Of a DNA stretch of 64,000 nucleotides, positions 35,656 to 46,778 are shown piece after piece (the stretch's first letter is position 1; each line of letters opens with the position of its first letter). Below the pieces are notes generated by a model. That model was not told the origin of the DNA. It saw nothing but the letters and a program-made list of their open reading frames with translations, and did no database searches. Source of the stretch: Thuidium tamariscinum. Lineage: Eukaryota; Streptophyta; Bryopsida; Hypnales; Thuidiaceae. Position numbers and translations under genes: made by a program. The stretch is from assembly GCA_947034885.2 (NCBI GenBank), contig OX344758.2:5148501-5212500 (forward strand), in the 5' to 3' direction.

Positions 35656-38516
35656 GTGAACTTTTGTACAAGGAAAATCATCCAAAAGCCCAATACCAAA
35701 TTACTAATGAATGAGGTAAAAAAATTCTATCCTATGAGAGAGTTGGAATTGCTCGTTAGCTAGCTACCATGCCAATTTCTAATTTAAAAAAAATCTACTT
35801 TGTTTTTTAACAATTATCTTAAATTTATTGGTTGCATATAATTGGACTTTAAGGCAAACAACTCCTAAAAAGTAGCTCGGCTTCCTACTCACATAGAAGT
35901 AAAAGTCTTATCAACCTCCATGAATGTCACATTAACTACTTTTGGACTATTGCTCAATGAATTCTAGACAAAACATTCAAAAATTTCCAAATAATAACAT
36001 GTGCAGATCTCCAAATATTTGTATAGATCTTTGAATGTTTGAATGTTTTGCACAGATCTCTTGATGTTTTGCATTGATCATCTCCTAATGATCATTTTCA
36101 CTCTATTAATACCTCTGGACTCTATTAGTTGAAAATCCATAAGTAGTTAAAATGCCACATGTGACTGGAAAGATCATGAAAGTTCATTTCGGATTCCAAT
36201 TCTGCACGGAGGTTCACTCGGCTAGATACCCAGTAAGTTCAACTCAAGAGACGAATTACTGCTGCTGTGCTGCATCAGATGCCTGCCTTAGAGAATACGG
36301 TAAGTAATGTGGTAAGTTAATATCCTAGTAATGATTTTTGGGGAAGAATTCCCCCAAATTTGTCTGTCTCGGAGACATGGACGGAAGCCGGCTGGGCAGG
36401 TGCAGTAGCCGGCCGGAAGCGTGGAGATCAGAATAGCAAAGAAGTGGAGTTACGGCTGCCTCCGTTCGGGCTCCGGGGAGCCAGGGCTGATCGAGGACCC
36501 ACTCAGCAGCATGATATCCGATCCGACAACGGTGGATTCACGAGGCCGCGGTTTCGTAGGATCCTCACTGGAACAGTCTTTCACCGGCTTCCGTCTGACA
36601 TCGCCTGGCTGGGCACTAAACGTCGACGATCAACTTTCTCACAGCGGCCGCCTCCGTCGCTTCGTTTCGCCGGGATCCGATCCGACCCTGTTCTGCGGAG
36701 TGCGGAGTAGTAAGCACTGTAGTTTCCCAGACGTTGCTTTACGGCACTCAGGTTCCTTCCGTCCATTTCTCCAAGTTCCTGTACGTACGGGCGGGCGTTT
36801 ACCTCCAATTCTTCATCCTGGTGTCCTCCAGATTCGTAACATTCTGAAGCTCACTTGGGGCTTGTTGTAGATTGTCATTTGTATCCACTAATGATTTGTG
36901 GTGCAGTGGCCAACAATTCATGGACCTTCGATCCATGATTCACTACAGAATAGATTCAGATTGGAATTTTGAAGCTTTGGTCAAAAAAGGTTTTCTTGCC
37001 TTGACAGTTATGAATGTTGTGTTCATGAAGTCCTTGATGTAGAACTAGTAGAAAATGAAATGTTTGAGCACGAAGGAATAATAGTGTGATTGAGAGCTTT
37101 GGAGTCAATGGCCCTTTGATGGACACTAGCTTGGTGCCCATATGGGTCTTTGAAATCAAATTTTAAGATTATGGAACTCACTTTATTGCCAATTTTTTCT
37201 TCTAAAGTAGAAAAAACTGAGGTAGTCTAATCCAATTTCAAATATTGATTCCCATCCATATAGAAGATGATGCCTGCATTACTTGTTTCAATTTTGATCA
37301 TTTTTAAAATATCAAACTTTTATAGATTCAATGAACTTGGACATAGCAATATCAAATCTACATGTCTTTGAATTTAATGCAGATTGTAATTATGTTGATT
37401 ACAAATTCACAACATTACTTCAAAACCATGGTTTGTATTTCTTGACTTTGGATTAAAGGAGAGGAGGATTTGCATTTCTAGAAGCTACCTGTGAGGAATG
37501 TGAAGGTATTTAAAGTTATAAAACCTTTCGTAGAGGAGCTGCTTGTTAGAGTTGGAGGGAGTTGACATTAATTACTTCCTTGAATTTCTCTCAGTAAACT
37601 CACATAGGATTTGTGACATTCCTTCCCATTTGGGAGGAAAGGTGAGAACACATGAGTTTTGTCCTCAGTTTGTAATTACCGGATGTCCAGACATGATTCC
37701 AGTCTTGTGTGCTGTTACCACAAAGAGAGTGGTAAATATTGGGACCTTCTCTCACTTTCTCTCATGTGTGTAGCTGCTTTTGTGGAAAGTTGGAAAAGCT
37801 ATATTTCATAGCAACTAGTGTGCCCTGTGCCATTGCCACAGTCAAAGTCGAGGTAATTTCCTAAATTTTTAATACATTAAAACTTTGAAATTCAATAATT
37901 TTCTTGCTATGAGTCCAAATGCCATGAAATCAAGTCCATGCACCCCTCCTTGTCAAAAGCTTTCCAACTGTACTAAGCACACAACCGAGGGATGCATGGT
38001 CAGGGAAATCTCAATGTGACAAATAAACAAAACAAAACAAACTACCTGTCTTAAAGTATAGATGGAATTTTAACATGCCTTTTGCACAAAATCCTAGAAA
38101 TTGAGATTGATTCCGGACAAGTGTCTACAAGAAAATGCCAATTAAAAAAATTCCTATGATTTTAGAGAATATAGCAAAATTTACTAAAGTAGATTCAATT
38201 ATGGTTCTTGAATGAATAGTATGTATAAGACTTTCTCACACTTTAATTGAAAAAATTAGATGAATGAGCCATACTTAAGCACTCAACATCTTAAGCTATA
38301 AAGGGATAAAGGTCTATTTCATTAAAACATTTGGAAAAATTTCATTTACTTTGACATTTTTTATAGTTCAAAGTTTAGAATACATGATTTGAAATCTAAA
38401 TTTATCATAGGTTTTTGAAATCTTTATATATTCTAGATGTATGAAATTCTATAGTCTATACCAATCCTAGATGTCATTTTTTAGTTCAGACTACAAAGTC
38501 TAAAAAATGGCATGGG
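35656..38516. other. Spacer with a GC-rich island at about 36.19-36.87 kb
   Basis: The island has clearly higher GC than its surroundings and contains overlapping frames of up to 149 codons in several phases. None looks like a known protein, and the overlap in all frames is a composition effect. 37.45-37.86 kb also has mixed composition, with a 76-codon frame at 37543-37773. These may be remnants of a lost gene or an inserted gene fragment. The rest is AT-rich. Confidence 0.4.
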
Positions 38517-40334
38517 TGTCCCCTTGACCTCTATTAGGTAGTTTTTTGCTCATAATTTTTGCATTTTTTTTCTTTTGATTTGAAATCTGGAATGAAGGTG
38601 TACACAAAAGTTTTATATGTTGTGTAATTTTTTTAATTAAAAAAAAATAATTTACTATTTTTAGATTGCCCTTGATTGGCTATCTACCTTGGCCATTTTG
38701 GGGGATTTTAGTCTTGTTTTTGACTCAAAATTCAAATTTGAAGCCACAAATTGGACTAGTTGGAGGTCTACTAACATTTCAAGGATTGATGGAGAGTTTT
38801 TATAAAAATAACAAAATGTCTATTGTCCACATAGGGACATAGGGTCAAAGTGACCTTCCTTTGCACAAATGCTACGAAGAGGGAAAAAAATTTATTGAGG
38901 AATTTTTTTGTTGCAATGTGAGATTATGAGCACAATTTTGTTTAGAAAAATTATTTTTTGAATTTTTTTGAATTTATAAAAAATAAAAAAGTCCATAGAC
39001 CCTTTTTTGCTATTTTTTGCTCTTTGTAGCCTATGAAATACTTTGTAGTAGTCTATGGTATTGCATAGTAGTGAATTGATGGCTTAGATCTGTAAGTGCC
39101 TAAAATCAGTGGTTGAGATTTGTAAGCGTGCGACCGTGCGTTAAACGTGCTATACTATTAGGATTGTGTAGTATTGCCAGTAGGGTAGTTGCAAGAAAGG
39201 GTGAACGGTTTTGTAGCGTTTTGGCAAAACTAGCTTTTGTCCAAGCTATAACTTTTGAGTTTTAAGCCCAATGCCAAAAGCAAAAAATATATTTCTAGAT
39301 GTTTTGATTGAAATTGTATCACTTATTTTTCAGAAATTTTCAAAAATAATTTTATATTTAAAAGTCAATTTCTCTAATTTGTCACACTTTCAATGTTTTT
39401 TGTTTTTTGTACCAAAAAGTATCCAAATTTAATTATTTAGGAAAGAAATTTTGGTGGTCTATTCCTACACTAATTAGACATGTCCCATGGGAGGGACATA
39501 AAAAAATACATTATTTTATGTCCTCCATGTTTGTCCAAATAGGCCAAAACAAAGGGTCCATTGCACGCACACTTCTAAACATAGAAGATGGATTGAAGAT
39601 CATTTTTTTGGTGAAATCTCATCACTATAATGTCCTTACAAATGGCCAATTTTTAGATTTTTTTAGTTCACTATAAGTATTTAATTAAAAATACAAACGT
39701 TGAAATACTCCTTTTTTGGGACATGTAGAGTTGTAGGTAGAAAAGGAGTATTTCAACGTTTGTATTTTTAATTAAATACTTATAGTGAACTAAAAAAATC
39801 TAAAAATTGGCCATTTGTAAGGACATTATAGTGATGAGATTTCACCAAAAAAATGATCTTCAATCCATCTTCTATGTTTAGAAGTGTGCGTGCAATGGAC
39901 CCTTTGTTTTGGCCTATTTGGACAAACATGGAGGACATAAATAATGTATTTTTTTATGCCCCTCCCATGGGACATGTCTAATTAGTGTAGGAATAGACCA
40001 CCAAAATTTCTTTCCTAAATAATTAAATTTGGATACTTTTTGGTACAAAAAACAAAAAACATTGAAAGTGTGACAAATTAGAGAAATTGACTTTTAAATA
40101 TAAAATTATTTTTGAAAATTTCTGAAAAATAAGTGATACAATTTCAATCAAAACATCTAGAAATATATTTTTTGCTTTTGGCGTTGGGCTTAAAACTCAA
40201 AAGTTATAGCTTGGACAAAAGCTAGTTTTGCCAAAACGCTACAAAACCGTTCACCCTTTCTTGCAACTACCTAGTACTATGTCCAAAAACAACATTTTTG
40301 AGCTAAAAACATGAAGTGTTTCTTGCAATCACTC
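38517..40334 (+). mobile_element. Type D TIR element, 5' tip lost, split by a palindrome
   Basis: It matches the type D copy at 21.6 kb from the CCCCTTGACCTC region onwards and ends GTGTTTCTTGCAATCACTCC. Removing the nested 1090-bp palindrome and one AGTA restores a continuous type D sequence of about 724 bp. The 5' terminus of some 30 bp is missing. Confidence 0.8.
39183..40272. mobile_element. 1.09-kb near-perfect palindromic type C element
   Basis: Two inverted arms of about 532 bp (39183-39714 and 39741-40272) flank a 26-bp spacer. Both outer ends are GGGTAGTTGCAAGAAAGGG-like and are flanked by the duplication AGTA (39179-39182 and 40273-40276). Each arm corresponds to the left part of an ordinary type C element, so the unit is two left ends joined head to head. 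The uninterrupted type D sequence at 22.25 kb reads GCCAGTACTATG at this point, which proves insertion. Read-through RNA would fold into a very long hairpin. Confidence 0.93.
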
Positions 40335-41370
40335 CATATGGAATACAACCATTTTAATCAAATTTTCCATCTAAGTAAATGTACACAAGATCTTGCAAAG
40401 TAACACAAAAAATCAATTTTGAACAAAATGACATTCAAATATTTATGAAATTTTTACACAAGGTGTGAACATGTGCCATATTGGTTATTGGTGTAAAAAT
40501 ATCAAATTGAGAATTAAATTATTTTTCAATATAATGCCTAAATAAAAAATTATAATACTCTAAACTTTTTAGATAGCTTGGGATTTCAAATAGCTAATAG
40601 CTTTAAGGATAACACGTCTACAATTCTTCTACTTTTGAAGTTCAATGGTAAATACAATGTATTTAAATACTTGACAATTTTCATGTGACAAGATGCAATC
40701 ATGCAAATGTAAAACAACAAGTCAACAACCTATAGTCCCATATGAAGTTTAAAAATCTAATTAAAAGTGAAAGTTTGTTGGCCTTGTCATGTAGGTGGGT
40801 AGATAAAATTGAACTTTTTCTTCTAATTTCAAATGTTATAATCTCTTAATTTGTGTATTCAAAGTTTATGAATTTTTTTCACTTATTCCCATAGTAGTCT
40901 ACTAGTTTGTTAATTGTTACAAATTTGTAACTTGTAAGGTCAAATTTTGGATTAAAAACATATTTCTTCATTTTCCTCACTACACTAGATGACTAGAAAG
41001 TGGCAATTTTTCACAATTTCTACCGAAAATGTGTGTTAATTTAATAACTTCATGTGACCATTTGGGTGAAAAACTGAAAATTAAATGACAATCATATTAT
41101 TTGCATTAGTACAAAAATCTAGTAGAGTAGTAGACAACATGACATTCATTTTCTCTAAAATATTGGGTATGTTCACATTAGTGTGCTTCACAATGACACA
41201 ATTTACACACATAATCCATAATTTCCAATTAATGCAAGTTCATAACATTCTTAACTACACCAAGACTCCACGAGCCTACCATTCAACCTCAAAAGAAAAC
41301 AACTATGTATAGAGACTCATGTATCAAGGAAGAAATCGATCTTGATGCTGTCACTTCCATAAGTGACTCG
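40335..41370. other. AT-rich spacer, nothing recognised
   Basis: No gene or complete element. Some of 40.38-40.9 kb resembles the decayed sequence at about 5.7 kb (shared words such as ACACAAGRTRTGAACATGT), suggesting an old shared repeat. Confidence 0.45.
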
Positions 41371-42433
41371 CAGTCACACGAAGATTATTGAGCATAGAAA
41401 TTCTTGTGTGATTGAACAGAGGTCGAGGGACCCACGCTTCACTCGTGCAGAATTTTATGTTCGTATCGACCTTTGTGTCAACAGCAAAGACATCAATATT
41501 GAACTCCCTGTTGCACTGTTTCAAACCCTGGGCGCGTGGACAGACAAAACTCTGCTGAACTGAAGTGCTGGTCGACAGATGTCCTGGATGAGAAAGTCCC
41601 CCAAAGACTTGCTGAGTCGCTGACGGACTCCCCTCCAGGCCGTAACTTATTCGGCTGGGGTCAATTCGTAGTAATTCAGTCTTCAGTGGAGTGCAATGAA
41701 ATCTCCTTTACGTGCCTGTGTCAAATGCAAGAGGCAGGCAGATCCCACCCGCAAGTTGGAGTACCCGGCGGAAGCTGCGGAGATGCATTAGACTCATCGC
41801 CTGATCGCCACCTTGGAAACCTATCTTTAGATTCGGAGCTTCTGCTTTGCAGTATAATCGGACCCCACCACCATGGCATTGGCGACAACCTCCAGAGCTC
41901 CAAGCTCTTGGGCCGAGATACTTTACAGGATGCCGTGCTGGCCAGCTCGACATCAACGCCCATTCCCGGCCCTCATCTCGCGGGCTCACTGGTTAACTCC
42001 GCAGACTCCAACCCACCCTACCTCACTTTCTTGGTCGCTCAGACAGTTACTCGCTACTGTAGTGACCGTGTTGTCAATCGCAACACGGTTCTACCTTCAA
42101 TCCACTCGGAGCCGCCCACCCGCCTGGAGTGTGTTCCTACTGTCTAGCTCAGCTTAGCGAGCTTCAGGAATGGATCTTGTGCGAGTTCCTCTACGGAGCC
42201 ATGCAACTCCGACTGAACCCCGAGAGGATTCCTCTTGTGACAGTTACCAAGACGGGGAGATCGTTCACGGCCGCGCCATCAATAATTAAGCAGACAGACG
42301 GTCGTTTCCGGCCAGCCGTTGTGTAGCCTTTCTTGTTCCCGTGGATTGAAGGTTTAGTTGCGATTTCGGTGAATTCTTTGGTGGTGGACGAGAGGGAAGG
42401 GACTGAGAGTTGGGACTTTGGGAGGCAGTAGAG
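41371..42433 (+). promoter_or_regulatory. Upstream region and leader of MIKC* gene 2
   Basis: Composition shifts to balanced or GC-rich at about 41.4 kb and stays so to the ATG at 42434, as it does upstream of gene 1. A 203-codon frame (41536-42147) and overlapping frames on the other strand have no recognisable domain and are most likely leader or promoter sequence. The two upstream regions are not obviously alike beyond composition. Confidence 0.45.
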
Positions 42434-45400
42434 ATGGGGAGGGTGAAGCTAGAGATTAAGAAGATCGAGAATCCGACGAACAGGCAGGTGACGTATTCCA
42501 AGCGGCGGAATGGGCTTATCAAGAAGGCGTACGAGTTGTCAGTGCTGTGTGATATCGACCTGGCGCTAATTATGTTCTCACCGTCGGGGAAGCTCACACA
42601 GTACAGTAATTGCAGGTGCTTTAATGATTCTGGTTTCGTGGCGTCGATTCGTGTTACCTTTCTCGTCTGGCCGGCTTGCAGTCTTGCACAATTCAACTGT
42701 CATGAAAATGTACAAGTTTGGTATGCGTGAACTCGTGAAGCACATCTGCGTGAGGCTGTGCATAGTATCAATGAGGTTTAACCTAATGCAGGTCGCAGCC
42801 ATTCATTTGAATCATAGCAACTTTCTCTGCGATTGCTTAAAGAATCTGATTAGATGATAGGTCTGTGGTACATATCACGTCGCGCAAATGATTATGTAGT
42901 TGTCAATCTGGTTCTCATATTGATATTCACCGATTCACGGTATCACAGTAGTCTGGAGTTAGTCTTGAGCAGAACAATTCCGCTCGGTATCATGTGATAA
43001 GGTGTCTTTGAGTCTTTGAGATCTGGAGGTTAACCTAGATTTTAGACTCCATCCAATTTTTTTGAGCTAACTCAATGTTTATTCCTGGGTGGCAGCATCG
43101 AGGATGTCATCACTCGATTCGCCAATTTACCTTTGCATGAGCGGAATAAAAGGTGTGCAAGTTTGTCAGCATTCAAGTGATCGTATCCCAGCCTTCTACT
43201 CTAGTATGCAGTATTGCAGTGGGCATGGACCTTGGTTTGAAATTTTTTAGTTGGGCCTACTCAATAGGGTAGTCTGCCATATCAGCTCTGTAATGTATTA
43301 TGATCAGGACTGTACCGAAAAAAATGAAGAAATAATATGTTTCGTGTCCTTGTGGGTGACGATTCATGGGCGATGTTCAGAAAGATTGAGAATCTTGAGG
43401 TACGTTTGATTCTTCGACTTCCGAAATTGCAGTCCAACTCTACTGACCGTGCATTTTCTGTCTTACAAACGGGAACTACAAACACTTTACTTGTTTACTT
43501 TCAGTATTACTTACAGTATTTGGGAGATCACTTAATAGTTTCTTGCGTTCTGTGTGCAGTATCTACATAAAGCCTTAAAGAAACTCGCAGGAGATAAAGA
43601 ACTGGTATCTAATCAGCTCATATCTGGAAGGTCAGAATCCTAGAATGCAAGTTGAAATTTTGCACTCGGAGAGACGGAGACCACTGTCGTTTTACAGATA
43701 GAATGGTGGATTCTTTGCAATTTGTATGTCATCCAACTTCCCTGTGAATCTATTTCTACTGCAACTGATGCAAGAGTACTGACGTTGTAAGTTGTGCTGG
43801 GGATTTGGGGGACACTGTTTTCTCTGCCGACAAAATAGTAAGAGCTACGAAGTAGGGGTAAGCTAGTGACACCTCCTGCTGAAGCATCATCCCAACGTTT
43901 ATGAAATTTGAATCCCCACTTGTGAAAGTTTAGTATTTAACGCATGCTGTGAAAGTTTGAGGATATTGGGGAGAACAGACTAGCAGTGCAACAGCTTCAG
44001 CTAATAAATATTGATATGTGGTATCCCTTGAGCAGTTGCTGCAAGAGGAACTGAAAAAGTCCCAGCAGGAAAAGGAGTTGGTGCAACAACGAGCCAGGTG
44101 CGTAACGTTAGAGTTCTCAACTTACTATTCCCGGAGAGTTTGGACTGTGAATGAGAACATGCTTATAATGTAAGATATGAATGTCATTAAATTGTCAGAA
44201 ATTCACATCGGCACTAATTAGCTAGACTCCGGAAACCCTAACAAAACGTAAATTTATACCAGACCTAGTTGTTTAATTGAGCTTTCTACAGATGACTTGC
44301 GACTTTTGCGCTCTGAACTCCACTAATATCACGATTTATTGACATTGCAATTATGATCAACTTACTTCTATCGGTGTCCAAGTTACATTGGTTACTACAC
44401 GGTCTGTGCTCATAGGTTTAAAAGTAGCTGACCAGTCTGACCTGGCGGTGGTTTCCTAGATTTTTACGGATCTGAAACCTGGACTCACACAACGATGTGC
44501 TGCGCAGATTGTATTTGGCTGATGAACAACTGCTTCAGAGTGTAACCTCCATTCAGCAACTGGCGAACATGGAGACAGAGTTGGAACAGGCAATTGAGCG
44601 TGTGCGCTCAAGGAAGGTAAGTGCTCTAGCCCTTCTCTGACCTCCTGTAGTGTGTACCGGAGTACCATTTTCCGTTTATTTTTCATTCTTGAACACGTGT
44701 TACGAATCAGATTTTATTGCAAGGGCGCAAGGCTGACACACCGCAAACGTCTGGGTCATGCGCCCCACAATTTACGAATATTGGGGAATTGATTTGTAGC
44801 CTTTCATCTGTGTTGCAGGCTTATGTAAACAGTGCTTACCAGGCTGCCACTGCGATGCAAAGGCAGGTACCTATTCTACCTAACCCTTGAACTAGCCTTT
44901 GGTCCGCACTCGTTTGACACGATCCCTATTTTATTAGTCTTGGAAGTTAGAACAGTGGAACAGTGTTAGTAATCGGTCCCTTAGTATCCATCAATCCCTG
45001 CAGATGCTGGCTTTACAGGCCCAGCAGCAGCAGCAGCAGCAGCAAGGAGGAATTCCGGGAGCCCAACCGCCATTCTTGCAGTGGAATAACCCGGAGCGTG
45101 AAGCAATTCTTCAAGACTTCATGGACCAACAATCAAACTCGCAGGCAATTGTGCCAGTGCAGATGAATAGGTAACCTTGCATGAACTGTGACACTGTCAT
45201 GTCAGTAATGTATTCATATCTGTTCAAACGGACGATGGCGAATTTTCCAGAGATTGGCACTCGCCCAGGTGCTTCGTCGGGAATCCTATCATCTGTACCA
45301 GTCGTCAGTTGGGTTTTGGATCTAGTTAGAACTGTGCTTTTGGAACTAGAACTGTGCTGTAATAATTTGGCCATCAGTCTTTTGAAACATGCCAAGATTT

Positions 45401-46778
45401 AACTAATTAGACCATTACATGATTATCACATCATTCCAGCAGTCATACTATGGGGCATAAACTGCCTGTGACTCACAGGCAGCGATTTTGTTAACTCTTA
45501 GTGCCAAAATGACAAAATTGTGACATTCAACTGCCCGTCTAGAGTCCTAAGTTTATATTAATCCTAGTGTTTAGAGCCATGCACATGCAGTTAAATGACA
45601 CAATCGTGTAACTCAGAACCATCCGTGCCCACACAACATATTTGACGTTGAAGTTGGTGTTCTAGATGTTTGCTGCTTCGTTTTCACGTGTGTGAAGGTC
45701 AAGGCTGGGTTAAATTAACTTGTGATCTGCAGGGAAGTGGCGACCACTCCTGAAGCGAGTCCCTCCACTTTCTTCCCCCCATCGACGTCGCCATCCAACC
45801 TGCACAACCTCGCGGGACAGATCAATCTCATGGGCTCTGCTAGCCGAGGGATGCACGTTCACGACATGGCGTTGGAGCGGGCCAGTGATCAACACGACGC
45901 GGAGGCCAAGAAATCCAAGGCGGAGGGAACCACCGGAGGCTTCACCTCTTCGAGTAGCAGCGCCGGGGCAACCAACGCGGAAGGCACCGCCGAAACTTTC
46001 ACGGGCCAATCGGAGCCTGCTAGCGCTTCCAATTGGCAAATCTCACGTCACGCCCACCATCACGCGCAGGCGTATTCCACTGCGCAGTTTCCCTCAGGGT
46101 ACTTCAACCAGGTATTGATTGCTTTCGCTTAAATTTTCTTCCTACAGAATATCTCTTTTTCGAAATTTTCGTGCAACTGGCAGTAATTCGGGCACTCACC
46201 TCAATCGTCAATTTCGGTAAATGGACATGATTCCGAAACCCGAAAGTGTGACATACTCAAAGTAGCTCTCAGAACTGGGACAGGCGAAATTCTACGTTCC
46301 ATCCGAAACGTTCTGGAAGGTGCCGAATGCTGAAGTAGAGAAATACCGCCGAAATTGACCTCATTTAATTCCTTTTCAGTGAAATTCTTACTGATTCAAC
46401 TATTCTACGGAATGTTCTGTTCTGCACCTATCCTGTCGGTTTTCGCCTTTTCGGGTACTTAAAAGTCCTCGCTTGCAGGCCTTGGCAACTTAAACGTCAG
46501 AGTTCTGAATACTAAAACCGCTGTAGATCTGAGGTTCCAGGCAGGCGCCTGGTCGGAGAGTCGGCTTATCTTTTAAATTCTACCATTTTAACTAGTAACC
46601 AATAAAAAGTGAAGATTAAGGTTAAGGTTACGGTTAAGATTAAAATTAAGATAATTAAGGTAGATGGCACTGAAAATTATAACCATTGCAATTGATTCAG
46701 TCATTAATGGAGGGATTATGTTCCGGGCTAATCTTGATGTCTGAACGTGTTGTGCAGAATCCTGACGCTTGGAAATGA
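42434..46778 (+). CDS. MIKC*-type MADS-box transcription factor (gene 2)
   Basis: Exons: 42434-42615, 43096-43152, 43381-43399, 43560-43630, 43839-43857, 44036-44097, 44508-44616, 44819-44866, 45004-45170, 45733-46111, 46758-46778. All introns are GT-AG and frame is kept throughout, giving 377 residues. The MADS domain (residues 1-60) differs from gene 1 only at one position in the first exon (DLALIM versus DVALIM). Then come [40 protein letters not shown], a K-like coiled coil ([20 protein letters not shown] onward), a run of eight Gln, the conserved FLQW and QAIVPVQM blocks, and the final NPDAWK. It is a nuclear DNA-binding regulator, expected to dimerise through the I/K region with other MIKC* proteins, possibly with gene 1's product. 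It keeps two introns that gene 1 lacks. Confidence 0.94.
46609..46665 (+). repeat. GGTTAA-type hexamer repeat in the last intron of gene 2
   Basis: Imperfect tandem units GATTAA, GGTTAA and GGTTAC run for about 55 bp within the intron at 46112-46757. They resemble but are not the plant telomere unit. Confidence 0.7.

Noticed and set aside
36421..36870. 149-codon frame in the 36-kb island
   Set aside because: Overlapped by frames in two other phases, with no recognisable motif and an odd composition. It is treated as a compositional artefact.
41536..42147. 203-codon frame upstream of MIKC* gene 2
   Set aside because: Same situation as upstream of gene 1: frames on both strands, no domain and no similarity between the two leaders. 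An upstream open frame cannot be excluded but is not supported.
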